Positions 15,252-21,867 of a DNA stretch of 21,867 bases are shown one piece after another. The first letter of the stretch is position 1. The number at the start of each line of letters is the position of its first letter. Under the pieces are notes generated by a model, which saw only the letters and a program-made list of their open reading frames with translations, was not told where the DNA came from and made no database searches. A program made the translations under genes and the position numbers. The stretch is from DATBFX01 sp034667245 (GTDB taxonomy: Bacteria > Chloroflexota > Chloroflexia > Thermomicrobiales > UBA6265). The stretch is from positions 1 through 21,867 of the forward strand of contig JAXDKI010000087.1 of the NCBI GenBank assembly GCA_034667245.1, in the 5' to 3' direction.

Positions 15252-16862
15252 ATGACGAGTCAAGCAACTCCCGCGGTCAAACGTCTCATGGCGGAGGCGA
15301 TACGGGGTCGCCTTTCGCGCCGGCAACTGATCGGACGCGGTCTTGCCCTCGGGCTCAGCGTGCCGACGCTGACCACCCTCGTTGCCATGCATCCGGGTCG
15401 TGCGCTCGCCGCCGGCGGCGGGACACTGAAGATCGCCTTCGCGATCGATCTCCAGTTCCTCGACCCGCAACTGGTCCAGTCCGATCAGGACCTCCTCCCT
15501 TCCACCCTGGTCTTCAGCCGGCTTGTCCAGTGGGACAGCACGATGCTCGAGCCCAAGCCGGACGTGGCCGAGTCGTGGACGATCTCCGACGACAACCTGA
15601 CCTATGCCTTCACGTTGCGCCAGGGCGTCAAATTCCACAGCGGACGCGAGGTCACGGCCGACGACGTGGTCTTCAGTTATCAGCGGGCGCTCGACACGGG
15701 CGACAAGGGGCGCGGCAAGGCCGAGCTGCGCGACGTCGAATCCTTCACCGCCACCGGGCCGCTCGAGTTTACGGTCAAACTCAAGCAGCCAAGCGCGGTC
15801 TTCCTCGCCAGCAACGGTCACTGGGCGCTGCCGATCCTCAACAAGGACACGGTCGCCGACGTCGCGACCAAACCGGATGGGACCGGTCCCTTCACCTTTG
15901 TCGAGTGGGTGCCGGGCGACCACGTGACCTACACGAAGAACCCCGACTACTGGAACTCGGACGCCCTCGCGAACTGGCCGGACGAGATCGTCAGCCAGCC
16001 GATCCCCGAGCCGCTGACCCGCATCGCCAACCTCAAGGCGGGACAGACCGACCTGGTGCAGAACGTTCCCGCTCAGCTCGTCGCGGACCTGGAGAAGGAC
16101 ACGAAGGTCCAGTTGATCCGCCAACCGTTCACGGCCTCCTACTGGTGCCTCAACTTCAATCTCCGCCAGCCGCCGTTCGACAACGTCAAGGTGCGCCAGG
16201 CGGTGGCCCGCGCCATCGACAAGGAGGCGATCCACCAGAACGTCTTCTACGGTACCGGCGAAGTCGGCTGCAGTCTGATCCCGTCGACCCACTGGGCCTT
16301 CGACCCGAGCATCGAGTGCGCCGCGCGCGACGTCGAAGCGGCGAAGGCGCTGATGCAAGAGGCGGGCGTCGGCGAGCTCAAGGTGACGTTCAAGTTCGGG
16401 GGCAACGACGCCGGCATCGAGGCGCCGCTCGCCGAGATCCTGAAGCAGAACCTGGCAGAGATCGGAATCGACCTCGAGTTGCAGCAGATGGAACCGGGTC
16501 TGTGGCTGCAGGAGGTCTGGCTCGACAAGAACTTCGAGATGACCGACGCCTGGTACACCCGTGAGCCCGATCCCGACGGGTTGATGCAGAGCGTGCTCCG
16601 CAAGGACGGCGGCAACAACGTGATGGGCTACGACAACCCGGAGATCGAGACGCTCTTCGATCAGGGCAAGTCGACTCTCGACCAGGAGGCGCGCAAACCG
16701 ATCTATAGCCAGATCATCAAGACGATGCTCGACGACACGCCGCTGATCAAGCTCCAGACCGTCGAGGTCATCTGGGCCGGCAACCACAAGGTCTCCGGCA
16801 TGCAGGTCTGGCCCAAGGGCATGCCGAATTACCTGGACTACACGTTCGACCCCAACGGGTAG
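15252..16862 (+). CDS. ABC transporter substrate-binding protein, family 5 (peptide/nickel/oligosaccharide type)
   Basis: The extracytoplasmic binding protein of an import system. It starts at ATG 15252 after AGGAGGAGG and has 536 residues. A twin-arginine-type signal is visible: Ser-Arg-Arg-Gln-Leu at 22-26, a hydrophobic stretch and an Ala-Leu-Ala-Ala site near 51-54, so export may be by Tat. The mature protein shows the SBP_bac_5 pattern, including the segment Ala-Glu-Ser-Trp-x-x-Ser-x-Asp-x-x-x-Tyr followed by Val-Lys-Phe-His-Ser-Gly and Thr-Ala-Asp-Asp-Val-Val. Family 5 proteins bind di/oligopeptides, nickel or, in some thermophiles, oligosaccharides; ligand cannot be told from sequence. 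It leads an operon with two permeases and a BNR protein, behind a good promoter. Confidence 0.95.
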   Translation: MTSQATPAVKRLMAEAIRGRLSRRQLIGRGLALGLSVPTLTTLVAMHPGRALAAGGGTLKIAFAIDLQFLDPQLVQSDQDLLPSTLVFSRLVQWDSTMLEPKPDVAESWTISDDNLTYAFTLRQGVKFHSGREVTADDVVFSYQRALDTGDKGRGKAELRDVESFTATGPLEFTVKLKQPSAVFLASNGHWALPILNKDTVADVATKPDGTGPFTFVEWVPGDHVTYTKNPDYWNSDALANWPDEIVSQPIPEPLTRIANLKAGQTDLVQNVPAQLVADLEKDTKVQLIRQPFTASYWCLNFNLRQPPFDNVKVRQAVARAIDKEAIHQNVFYGTGEVGCSLIPSTHWAFDPSIECAARDVEAAKALMQEAGVGELKVTFKFGGNDAGIEAPLAEILKQNLAEIGIDLELQQMEPGLWLQEVWLDKNFEMTDAWYTREPDPDGLMQSVLRKDGGNNVMGYDNPEIETLFDQGKSTLDQEARKPIYSQIIKTMLDDTPLIKLQTVEVIWAGNHKVSGMQVWPKGMPNYLDYTFDPNG

Positions 16863-16863
16863 G

Positions 16864-16920
16864 CAGCAGGCAGCGGGCAGCGGGCAGAACGAGTCGTGCT
16901 CCGCTGCCCGCCGCCTGCTG
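16864..16920. repeat. Strong stem-loop between binding-protein and permease genes
   Basis: A 20-base arm (16864-16883) pairs with 16901-16920 with one mismatch, around a 17-base loop. Arms are GCAGCAGGC/GCGGGCAG-type repeats. Placed in the gap before the permease genes, it could reduce permease expression relative to the binding protein or protect the upstream mRNA end. It also resembles an intergenic palindromic repeat. Confidence 0.75.
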
Positions 16921-16938
16921 CTGGCTGGCTGCTAACGT

Positions 16939-17880
16939 ATGCATCGCTACATCTTGCGTCGGCTGCTGCAAACGATTCCGGTGCTCCTCCTCTTTTCGGT
17001 GGTGGTCTTTGCGGTGCTCCGACTGGTGCCGGGGGACCCGGCGGTCGTCATGCTGGGACTGCAGGCGACGCCGGAGGCGGTGGCAGGGATCCGCGAGGAG
17101 ATGGGGCTGGACAAGCCGCTCCCAGTCCAGTACGGGGTCTGGCTCGGTCACGTCCTGCGCGGCGACTTCGGCGTGTCGTGGAGCTCAAAGCAGCCGGTCT
17201 GGAAACTGATCGAGCGTCGCTTCGAGGCGACGCTGCTGCTGACGTTCGGCGCGACGGTGGTCGGCTTGGCGATCGCGATCCCGCTCGGAATCGTCTCAGG
17301 GGTTCGGCCACATTCGAAATTCGATACGATCGCGACCGGTTTCTCGCTGATGGGTGTCGCGCTGCCGGGGTTCTGGCTGGGATTGATGCTGCTCCTGCTC
17401 TTCTCGGTCAAAGTCAACTGGCTGCCGCCGTCCGGCTACGTCCCATTGGGTGACGATCCCGCGACCAGTCTGAAGCACCTTGTCTTGCCGGCGATTACCC
17501 TCGGCACCGGACTGGCGGCGCCCCTGGCGCGGTTCGTCCGGTCTGGAATGCTGGACGTGATGGGGACCGACTACATTCGGACCGCCCGGGCCAAAGGTCT
17601 GCGTGAGCCGCGAATCGTGACACGCCACGCGCTACGGAATGGACTCCTCTCGGTGGTGACCGTCTTCGGTCTGGAATTCGGCTCGATGCTCGGCGGCGCC
17701 GTCATCACCGAGTCGGTCTTCAACTGGCCCGGCATCGGTACGCTGCTCCTGACCGCGATCAAGCAGCGGGACTACGCCACGGTCCAAGGGGCTGTGCTCT
17801 TCGTGAGCGTCATCTTCATCCTGGTCAATCTCGCCGTCGACGTCACCTACGGCTATCTCGACCCCCGCATCCGCAAATGA
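16939..17880 (+). CDS. ABC transporter permease, DppB type
   Basis: The first membrane subunit of the family-5 importer, 313 residues from ATG 16939. No strong ribosome site precedes the ATG; the stem-loop is immediately upstream. Residues 1-30 hold the typical first helix, then a Pro-Gly-Asp-Pro loop (about 31-34), a Leu-Gly-Leu-Asp/Pro-Leu-Pro-Val-Gln-Tyr segment, and five more helices. The cytoplasmic EAA loop is near residues 213-231 (Tyr-Ile-Arg-Thr-Ala-Arg-Ala-Lys-Gly), followed by Gly-Gly-Ala-Val-Ile-Thr-Glu-Ser-Val-Phe. These are hallmarks of DppB/OppB/NikB permeases. The stop overlaps the next start in an ATGA. Confidence 0.95.
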   Translation: MHRYILRRLLQTIPVLLLFSVVVFAVLRLVPGDPAVVMLGLQATPEAVAGIREEMGLDKPLPVQYGVWLGHVLRGDFGVSWSSKQPVWKLIERRFEATLLLTFGATVVGLAIAIPLGIVSGVRPHSKFDTIATGFSLMGVALPGFWLGLMLLLLFSVKVNWLPPSGYVPLGDDPATSLKHLVLPAITLGTGLAAPLARFVRSGMLDVMGTDYIRTARAKGLREPRIVTRHALRNGLLSVVTVFGLEFGSMLGGAVITESVFNWPGIGTLLLTAIKQRDYATVQGAVLFVSVIFILVNLAVDVTYGYLDPRIRK

Positions 17881-18809
17881 GCAGCGATGCAACCGCGCTT
17901 CAGGGTCAGCGCCCCGGGTTGGGGGTACGGGACAGTCTGTCCGTCCCACTCGCGTTTCTGTCCCGCCTAACGCGCAACCGGCTGGCACTGATCGGGCTCG
18001 TCATCATCGGTGGCTTCACCATCGCGGCGCTCTTTGCCCCGTGGATTGCGCCGCGTGACCCGGAGCACCAGATCTCCAGCGAGGCGATGCAGTCGCCGTC
18101 CTGGAACCACCTCTTCGGTACGGACAACGTCGGCCGCGACACGTTGAGCCGCATCATCTACGGGGCGCGCGTCTCGCTCTTCGTGGGGCTCACCTCGATG
18201 GCGCTCGCGGCGGCGATCGGCGTTCCGCTCGGGTTACTCGGGGGGTATTACGGCGGGTTGGTCGACAGTCTCGCGATGCGGGCGATGGATACACTGCTCG
18301 CCTTTCCCGCCTTGCTGCTCGCGATCTTCATCGTCGCCGTGCTCGGACCGTCGGTGAGCAACGCGATCTTCGCGATCGGGATCATCTACATCCCCGCCTT
18401 CGCCCGGTTGACCCGCGCCAACGTCCTCTCGCTGCGGGAGAAGGAGTTCGTCGAGGCGGCGAAGTGCCTGGGCGCGGGCGACGGCCGGATCATGCTGCGG
18501 AGCATCCTGCCGAACTGCTCGTCGTCCTTGATCGTCCAGTTCACCCTCGGCGTCGGCTACGCGATGCTGATCGAAGCGGGTCTCAGCTTCCTCGGTCTCG
18601 GCGTCCAACCACCGACGCCGGCGTGGGGGCAGATGGTCGGGCTGGCACGCAACTTCATCACGATCGCCCCGTGGCTGATCACCTTCCCGGGTCTGGCGAT
18701 CTTTCTCGCCGTCCTCGCCTTCAACTTCCTCGGCGACGGGTTGCGCGAGGCGACCGATCCACGGTTGCGCGGCCGGCGATTGGTCGCCGGCAAGAAAGGC
18801 AAGATGTGA
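17877..18809 (+). CDS. ABC transporter permease, DppC type
   Basis: The second membrane subunit, 310 residues from ATG 17877, overlapping the DppB stop by four bases and so probably coupled to it. A short cytoplasmic N-terminus precedes the first helix (about 37-58). The Gly-Thr-Asp-x-x-Gly-Arg-Asp segment (about 80-87) and the EAA loop at about 195-215 (Glu-Ala-Ala-Lys-Cys-Leu-Gly-Ala-Gly) mark a DppC/OppC/NikC permease. The EAA loop docks the ATPase subunits, which are not in this window. The C-terminal tail is basic (GRRLVAGKKGKM). Confidence 0.95.
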   Translation: MSSDATALQGQRPGLGVRDSLSVPLAFLSRLTRNRLALIGLVIIGGFTIAALFAPWIAPRDPEHQISSEAMQSPSWNHLFGTDNVGRDTLSRIIYGARVSLFVGLTSMALAAAIGVPLGLLGGYYGGLVDSLAMRAMDTLLAFPALLLAIFIVAVLGPSVSNAIFAIGIIYIPAFARLTRANVLSLREKEFVEAAKCLGAGDGRIMLRSILPNCSSSLIVQFTLGVGYAMLIEAGLSFLGLGVQPPTPAWGQMVGLARNFITIAPWLITFPGLAIFLAVLAFNFLGDGLREATDPRLRGRRLVAGKKGKM

Positions 18810-18822
18810 GGACTGACCACCT

Positions 18823-19968
18823 ATGACTGCTCGTCTCGTTCTTCGCGACCGCGGCATCATCTTCGACGCGACCGCCGCCCCCGCGAACTGCCGCTCGTCT
18901 GCCTTCACCTCCTGCACCCGGCTTGCGGACGGGAGGATTCTCGTCGCCTTTCGCAACGCGACCGGACGCGACGCGCCGGATGGCCGGCTGCGGATCGTGC
19001 GGAGCCCGGACGAGGGGCAGTCGTGGGAGACGCTGCACGAGGGGATGACGGCGACGGTCGACGGGATCGAGGGCAATCTCTACTCCGGGTACTTCACGGA
19101 GCTGGTACCAGGGCACTTGATCGGCACGTTCGTCTGGGTCGATCGCTCGGACCCGACGCTGTCGTTCATCAACCCGGTCACGGCGGGCGTCCTGCCGATG
19201 CGGAACCTCGTCGCCGAATCGGACGACGGCGGCGCGACGTGGAGTCCGTTTCGGTTGGTCGACCTCTCGCCCCACCGCGGCGCCTCGTGCACCGGGCCGA
19301 TCCTCAAGCTGGCGAAGGGCACGCTTGGGCTGCCCTACGAGAGCTGGAAGGAGTACGAGGACACCGATCCCGGCAGCCACTCGGCGAATCTGAAACTCTC
19401 GTCCGACCAGGGGAAGACCTGGCATCAAGTGGAGACGGTCGCCGGCGATGAGGGCGGTCGCCGGTTCTACTGGGATCAGCGGTTCGCGATCCACCCCGAG
19501 ACCGGCGAGCTGACGGCAATGTTCTGGACGCACGATCGGGACGCGGGCCGGGACATCGAGAATCACATCACCTGGGGCAGTCCGGACGGTGCGACCTGGT
19601 CGGCGCCGATACCGACCGGTCTGCCGGGTCAGCATTGCCAGCCGATCGCCATCGGCGGTGAGCGCCTTGTGACCGTCTACGTCCACCGGCAGGACCCGCC
19701 GTCGCTCCGCGCCGCGCTCAGCGAGGACTTCGGGCGAACGTGGCCGCGGGACGGCGAGCTCGTCTTCTACGACAGCCGGATCGGCACCGAGCCCGGTTTT
19801 CGGACCGAATCGCGCGGCTTCGAGGACTTCTGGCAGGACATGATGGCCTGGCGCTTTGGCCACCCTCGTGGCGTCCTCCTACCTGACGGCGACCTCTTCA
19901 TCGCGTACTATGCGGGGGACGAAAACGCGACGAGCATGCACTGGGTTCGTATCGGCGTCGAGCAGTAA
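18823..19968 (+). CDS. BNR/sialidase-like beta-propeller protein, probably cytoplasmic
   Basis: It starts 13 bases after the DppC stop at ATG 18823, with a weak ribosome site, and has 381 residues with no signal peptide. Five Asp-box (S-x-D-x-G-x-T-W) motifs at about 61-68, 133-140, 193-200, 253-259 and 300-307 show a six-bladed beta-propeller of the sialidase superfamily. The classic N-terminal Arg-Ile-Pro motif of true sialidases is not evident. Several arginines (for example 219-220, 239-243) could bind an acidic ligand, but the catalytic Asp, Tyr and Glu cannot be assigned. Position after a binding protein and two permeases suggests it processes the imported compound. It may hydrolyse sialic-acid-type or other glycans or only bind. 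Confidence 0.88.
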   Translation: MTARLVLRDRGIIFDATAAPANCRSSAFTSCTRLADGRILVAFRNATGRDAPDGRLRIVRSPDEGQSWETLHEGMTATVDGIEGNLYSGYFTELVPGHLIGTFVWVDRSDPTLSFINPVTAGVLPMRNLVAESDDGGATWSPFRLVDLSPHRGASCTGPILKLAKGTLGLPYESWKEYEDTDPGSHSANLKLSSDQGKTWHQVETVAGDEGGRRFYWDQRFAIHPETGELTAMFWTHDRDAGRDIENHITWGSPDGATWSAPIPTGLPGQHCQPIAIGGERLVTVYVHRQDPPSLRAALSEDFGRTWPRDGELVFYDSRIGTEPGFRTESRGFEDFWQDMMAWRFGHPRGVLLPDGDLFIAYYAGDENATSMHWVRIGVEQ

Positions 19969-20079
19969 GTCGTTTGCTGCCGGCCGGGAAACTGTTTTGC
20001 TCGCCCGTCCGTTCGGAGACATGGCGTCCGGTGCCGAGCCGCCGGACGCGCGGACACGAGCAGAGGAACCATCGGTCGG
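19969..20079 (+). other. Short intergenic region before the D,D-carboxypeptidase
   Basis: One hundred and eleven bases between the BNR gene and the next start. An AGAGGA at 20062-20067 is 12 bases before ATG 20080, a rather distant ribosome site. No clear terminator or promoter. Confidence 0.4.
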
Positions 20080-21201
20080 ATGAAGCGACGGGCACCACAA
20101 CCGCAGCGAATTTCTCGGTATCGACCACCCCAGACTGAACCCCGCCGCACGCATTTGACCGGACTGATCCTGACCGGGAGCCTCCTGATCGGACTCGTCG
20201 GGACGCTCGGTTTGACCTTCGCGGTGGCCCTCTCGGCGTCGACGGGCAAGCATGCCGACACGCGGGGCGAAACGGCGCCGACGTTCGCGGCGATCTCGGT
20301 GCCGGTCGAGTCCCGGGAAGAGCCGACCGAAATCCCACCAACACCCACAGCTGAGCCGACACCCACCGCACAGCCGGCCAGCCCACCGGATGTCTCCGCC
20401 CAGGCGGCGTTCGCACTCGACGCCGACACCGGCGAGGCACTGATTGCGCTCAATCCCGACGAGCAACGGCCGATCGCCAGTCTCACAAAGATGGTCAGCG
20501 CGCTCGTCGTCGCCAATGCAATCGGTGAGGGAATCGTCTCGCTGGCGGATGAGGTCGTCATCGAGGACGCCGACATCGTCGATGTGACGGTCTACTCTCA
20601 CATGGGTCTGGTCGCCGGCGACACGCTCACGGTCGAGCAGTTACTCGACGGCATGCTGATCCCCTCCGGCAACGACGCCGCCAAAGCCCTGGCGCGCTAC
20701 GTCGGAACGCAGCTAGCGGGCGGTGAAGAGAGCGACCCGACGGCAGCCTTCGTCGCCGCGATGAACGATGTCGTCGCCGAGCTCGGATTGCAGGACACGC
20801 AGTTTGGCACTCCGGATGGAGACGACGACGAGGGAAACTACAGCACGGCGCGCGACCTCGCCCAGATCGGTGCCCGGGTGATGGAGTCGCGACTGCTGGC
20901 CCGGATCGTGGCGATTCCCCAGGTCACGATGACCTCGGTGGGGCCGGAGCGGCGTCAGTTTGAGCTGTTCAACACCAACTATCTGCTCAACCAGTCGGGG
21001 ATAGACGGCGTCAAGACCGGCACCACCGCGGGGGCGGGCGCGTGTCTGGTGGCTTCAACGCTCCTGCCGGACGGCCGCCGCGTCGTCGTCGTGGTCCTCG
21101 GCAGCGACCTCGATCCCGCCGACGCCGCCGGCGATCCGCTCGACTGGCCCCGCTTCGCCGATGCCCGGGCCATCATCGACCAGATCGAGACCGGCAGGTA
21201 A
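20080..21201 (+). CDS. D-alanyl-D-alanine carboxypeptidase (peptidase S11, low-molecular-weight PBP)
   Basis: It removes the terminal D-Ala from peptidoglycan stem pentapeptides, outside the membrane, using a serine nucleophile. There are 373 residues from ATG 20080. One membrane helix or uncleaved signal is at about 26-50, then a Thr/Pro-rich linker (70-103). The S11 motifs are complete: Ser-Leu-Thr-Lys at 134-137 (nucleophile Ser134, Lys137), Ser-Gly-Asn at 196-198 and Lys-Thr-Gly at 312-314. The domain is of normal size for the DacA/DacF family, but no beta-rich C-terminal PBP5 domain is seen. The helix probably anchors it to the membrane. Confidence 0.94.
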   Translation: MKRRAPQPQRISRYRPPQTEPRRTHLTGLILTGSLLIGLVGTLGLTFAVALSASTGKHADTRGETAPTFAAISVPVESREEPTEIPPTPTAEPTPTAQPASPPDVSAQAAFALDADTGEALIALNPDEQRPIASLTKMVSALVVANAIGEGIVSLADEVVIEDADIVDVTVYSHMGLVAGDTLTVEQLLDGMLIPSGNDAAKALARYVGTQLAGGEESDPTAAFVAAMNDVVAELGLQDTQFGTPDGDDDEGNYSTARDLAQIGARVMESRLLARIVAIPQVTMTSVGPERRQFELFNTNYLLNQSGIDGVKTGTTAGAGACLVASTLLPDGRRVVVVVLGSDLDPADAAGDPLDWPRFADARAIIDQIETGR

Positions 21202-21260
21202 CACGGCGGGCGAACGGCGGCGATTCCCCGGCGTCCCGGCACAACGGAAAGGATCACGAC

Positions 21261-21718
21261 GTGAGTGTGACTGCAGCCACCGATCGAGCAGCCGCGACGC
21301 GATCGTGATCGACCTCGCGTATCTCGCCCCGCAGGGGTGCCGGGACGTTCTGGAATCGAGCGAGGCGCCGGTCGTCCTTTCCCACGCCAGCCCTCGCCGC
21401 GGCTTTGGCGGCGACGCGCGCCGAATCATGGAAGCGATCGCGAAGAAAGATGGCGTGATCGGGATCACCGCCTATAACCAGTCGGACCTCGCCGCCTAAC
21501 TCGACGAGATGGAAACGGTGATCCGCGCGTTCGGCCCCGACCACGTCAGTCTCGGCACGGACTTCTTCCGCATCGATCGTACGCCCACCGGCTTCATCGG
21601 CATGCACGAACTGCCGAATGTGACTCGCGGTCTGCTTGAGCGCGGCCACTCGGACGAGGTGATCCGCAAGGTTCTGGGAGAGAACTACCTGCGGGTGTTC
21701 GAGCAGGTGTGGCGATAG
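21261..21718 (+). pseudogene. Broken membrane dipeptidase (peptidase M19) gene
   Basis: Residues encoded at 21305-21718 match the C-terminal part of M19 dipeptidases: Ile-Asp-Leu-Ala-Tyr-Leu, Ser-His-Ala-Ser, Gly-Val-Ile-Gly-Ile, Gly-Pro-Asp-His-Val-x-Leu-Gly-Thr-Asp-Phe and the final Leu-Gly-Glu-Asn-Tyr-Leu-Arg-Val-Phe. A TAA at 21497-21499 interrupts this frame. The N-terminal half, with the His-x-Asp metal site and bridging Glu, is absent. A GTG at 21261, after GGAAAGGAT, opens a different 15-codon frame that could be the remnant of the original start. The product cannot be a functional dipeptidase. M19 enzymes split dipeptides, including some with D-residues. Sequencing error would not explain the missing N-terminal half. 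Confidence 0.8.
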
Positions 21719-21867
21719 GATACAGACGCCGAACAGGTCGCCACGGACGCCGCATGAGCGCCCGTGGCAAGCCAAGACCAATGGAGCAGGCCGATAATGG
21801 AGCGGCTGCGTTGCGACCTGACCCGCGCGCTTTACTGGTCTCGTGACAAAGGATCCCAAGATGCCAC
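21719..21867. other. Window end without a complete gene
   Basis: A short plus-strand frame beginning GTG 21846 or ATG 21861, after AAGGAT, could be the start of a next gene, but too little is visible. I see nothing else. Confidence 0.3.

Noticed and set aside
15141..16787. 548-residue minus-strand frame opposite the binding protein
   Set aside because: Shadow; Leu/Val/Asp/Arg-rich with no family pattern, while the plus strand encodes a complete SBP.
18721..19863. 380-residue minus-strand frame opposite the BNR gene
   Set aside because: Shadow with low-complexity Arg/Val/Pro composition; the plus strand has five Asp boxes.
21254..21859. 201-residue minus-strand frame opposite the M19 remnant
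   Set aside because: Shadow; the plus strand carries recognisable M19 sequence.

Overview
The window is GC-rich, with genes packed on both strands, GTG starts, strong AGGAGG-type ribosome binding sites and palindromic repeats between genes. Gene content (a Bacillus/Thermus-style CoxB fused to cytochrome c, a DUF5679 zinc ribbon, a SUNSET-domain protein, family-5 ABC transporter genes, D,D- and L,D-peptidoglycan enzymes) suggests a Chloroflexota bacterium, most likely of the Thermomicrobia. This assignment is inference; no rRNA or other definitive marker is present.

Layout. Positions 1-1505 (minus): a cytochrome c oxidase subunit II with a fused cytochrome c and the start of a C-terminal cupredoxin domain, cut by the window edge. 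1779-2245 (minus): a weak, possibly frameshifted small membrane protein with a 24-bp tandem repeat. 2725-3200 (plus): two overlapping small genes, a two-helix membrane protein and a short helical protein. 3341-4630 (minus): a large exported protein with an apparent internal duplication. 4952-7183 (plus): arginyl-tRNA synthetase, unusually long. 7244-7516 (minus): an orphan HicB-like antitoxin. 7876-8655 (plus): a membrane-anchored SUNSET-domain protein. 8765-8929 (minus): a DUF5679 zinc ribbon. 9288-9545: an unrecognised gene remnant ending in a palindrome. 9660-10475 (plus): an exported L,D-transpeptidase. 10504-11232 and 11380-12933 (minus): NAD(P)HX epimerase and an N-acyl-D-amino-acid deacylase-like amidohydrolase. 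13216-15045 (plus): a GAF-GAF histidine kinase. 15252-19968 (plus): an operon of a family-5 substrate-binding protein, two permeases and a BNR/sialidase-like protein, behind a good sigma-A-type promoter and a Fur-like dyad. 20080-21201 (plus): a D,D-carboxypeptidase. 21261-21718 (plus): a broken membrane dipeptidase (M19) gene.

How the genes may work together. The D,D-carboxypeptidase makes tetrapeptide stems, the substrate class of L,D-transpeptidases, so the two envelope enzymes are compatible with one wall-remodelling pathway. The ABC operon, the D-aminoacyl amidohydrolase and the decayed dipeptidase fit uptake and breakdown of peptides, D-amino-acid derivatives or glycan fragments. No ATPase for the transporter lies in the window.

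No CRISPR array, rRNA, tRNA, intact insertion sequence or phage module was seen. The window is mostly ordinary chromosome. The most interesting items are the CoxB-cytochrome c-cupredoxin fusion, the transporter operon with an apparently cytoplasmic BNR protein, the small overlapping gene pair, and the large inserts in ArgRS.
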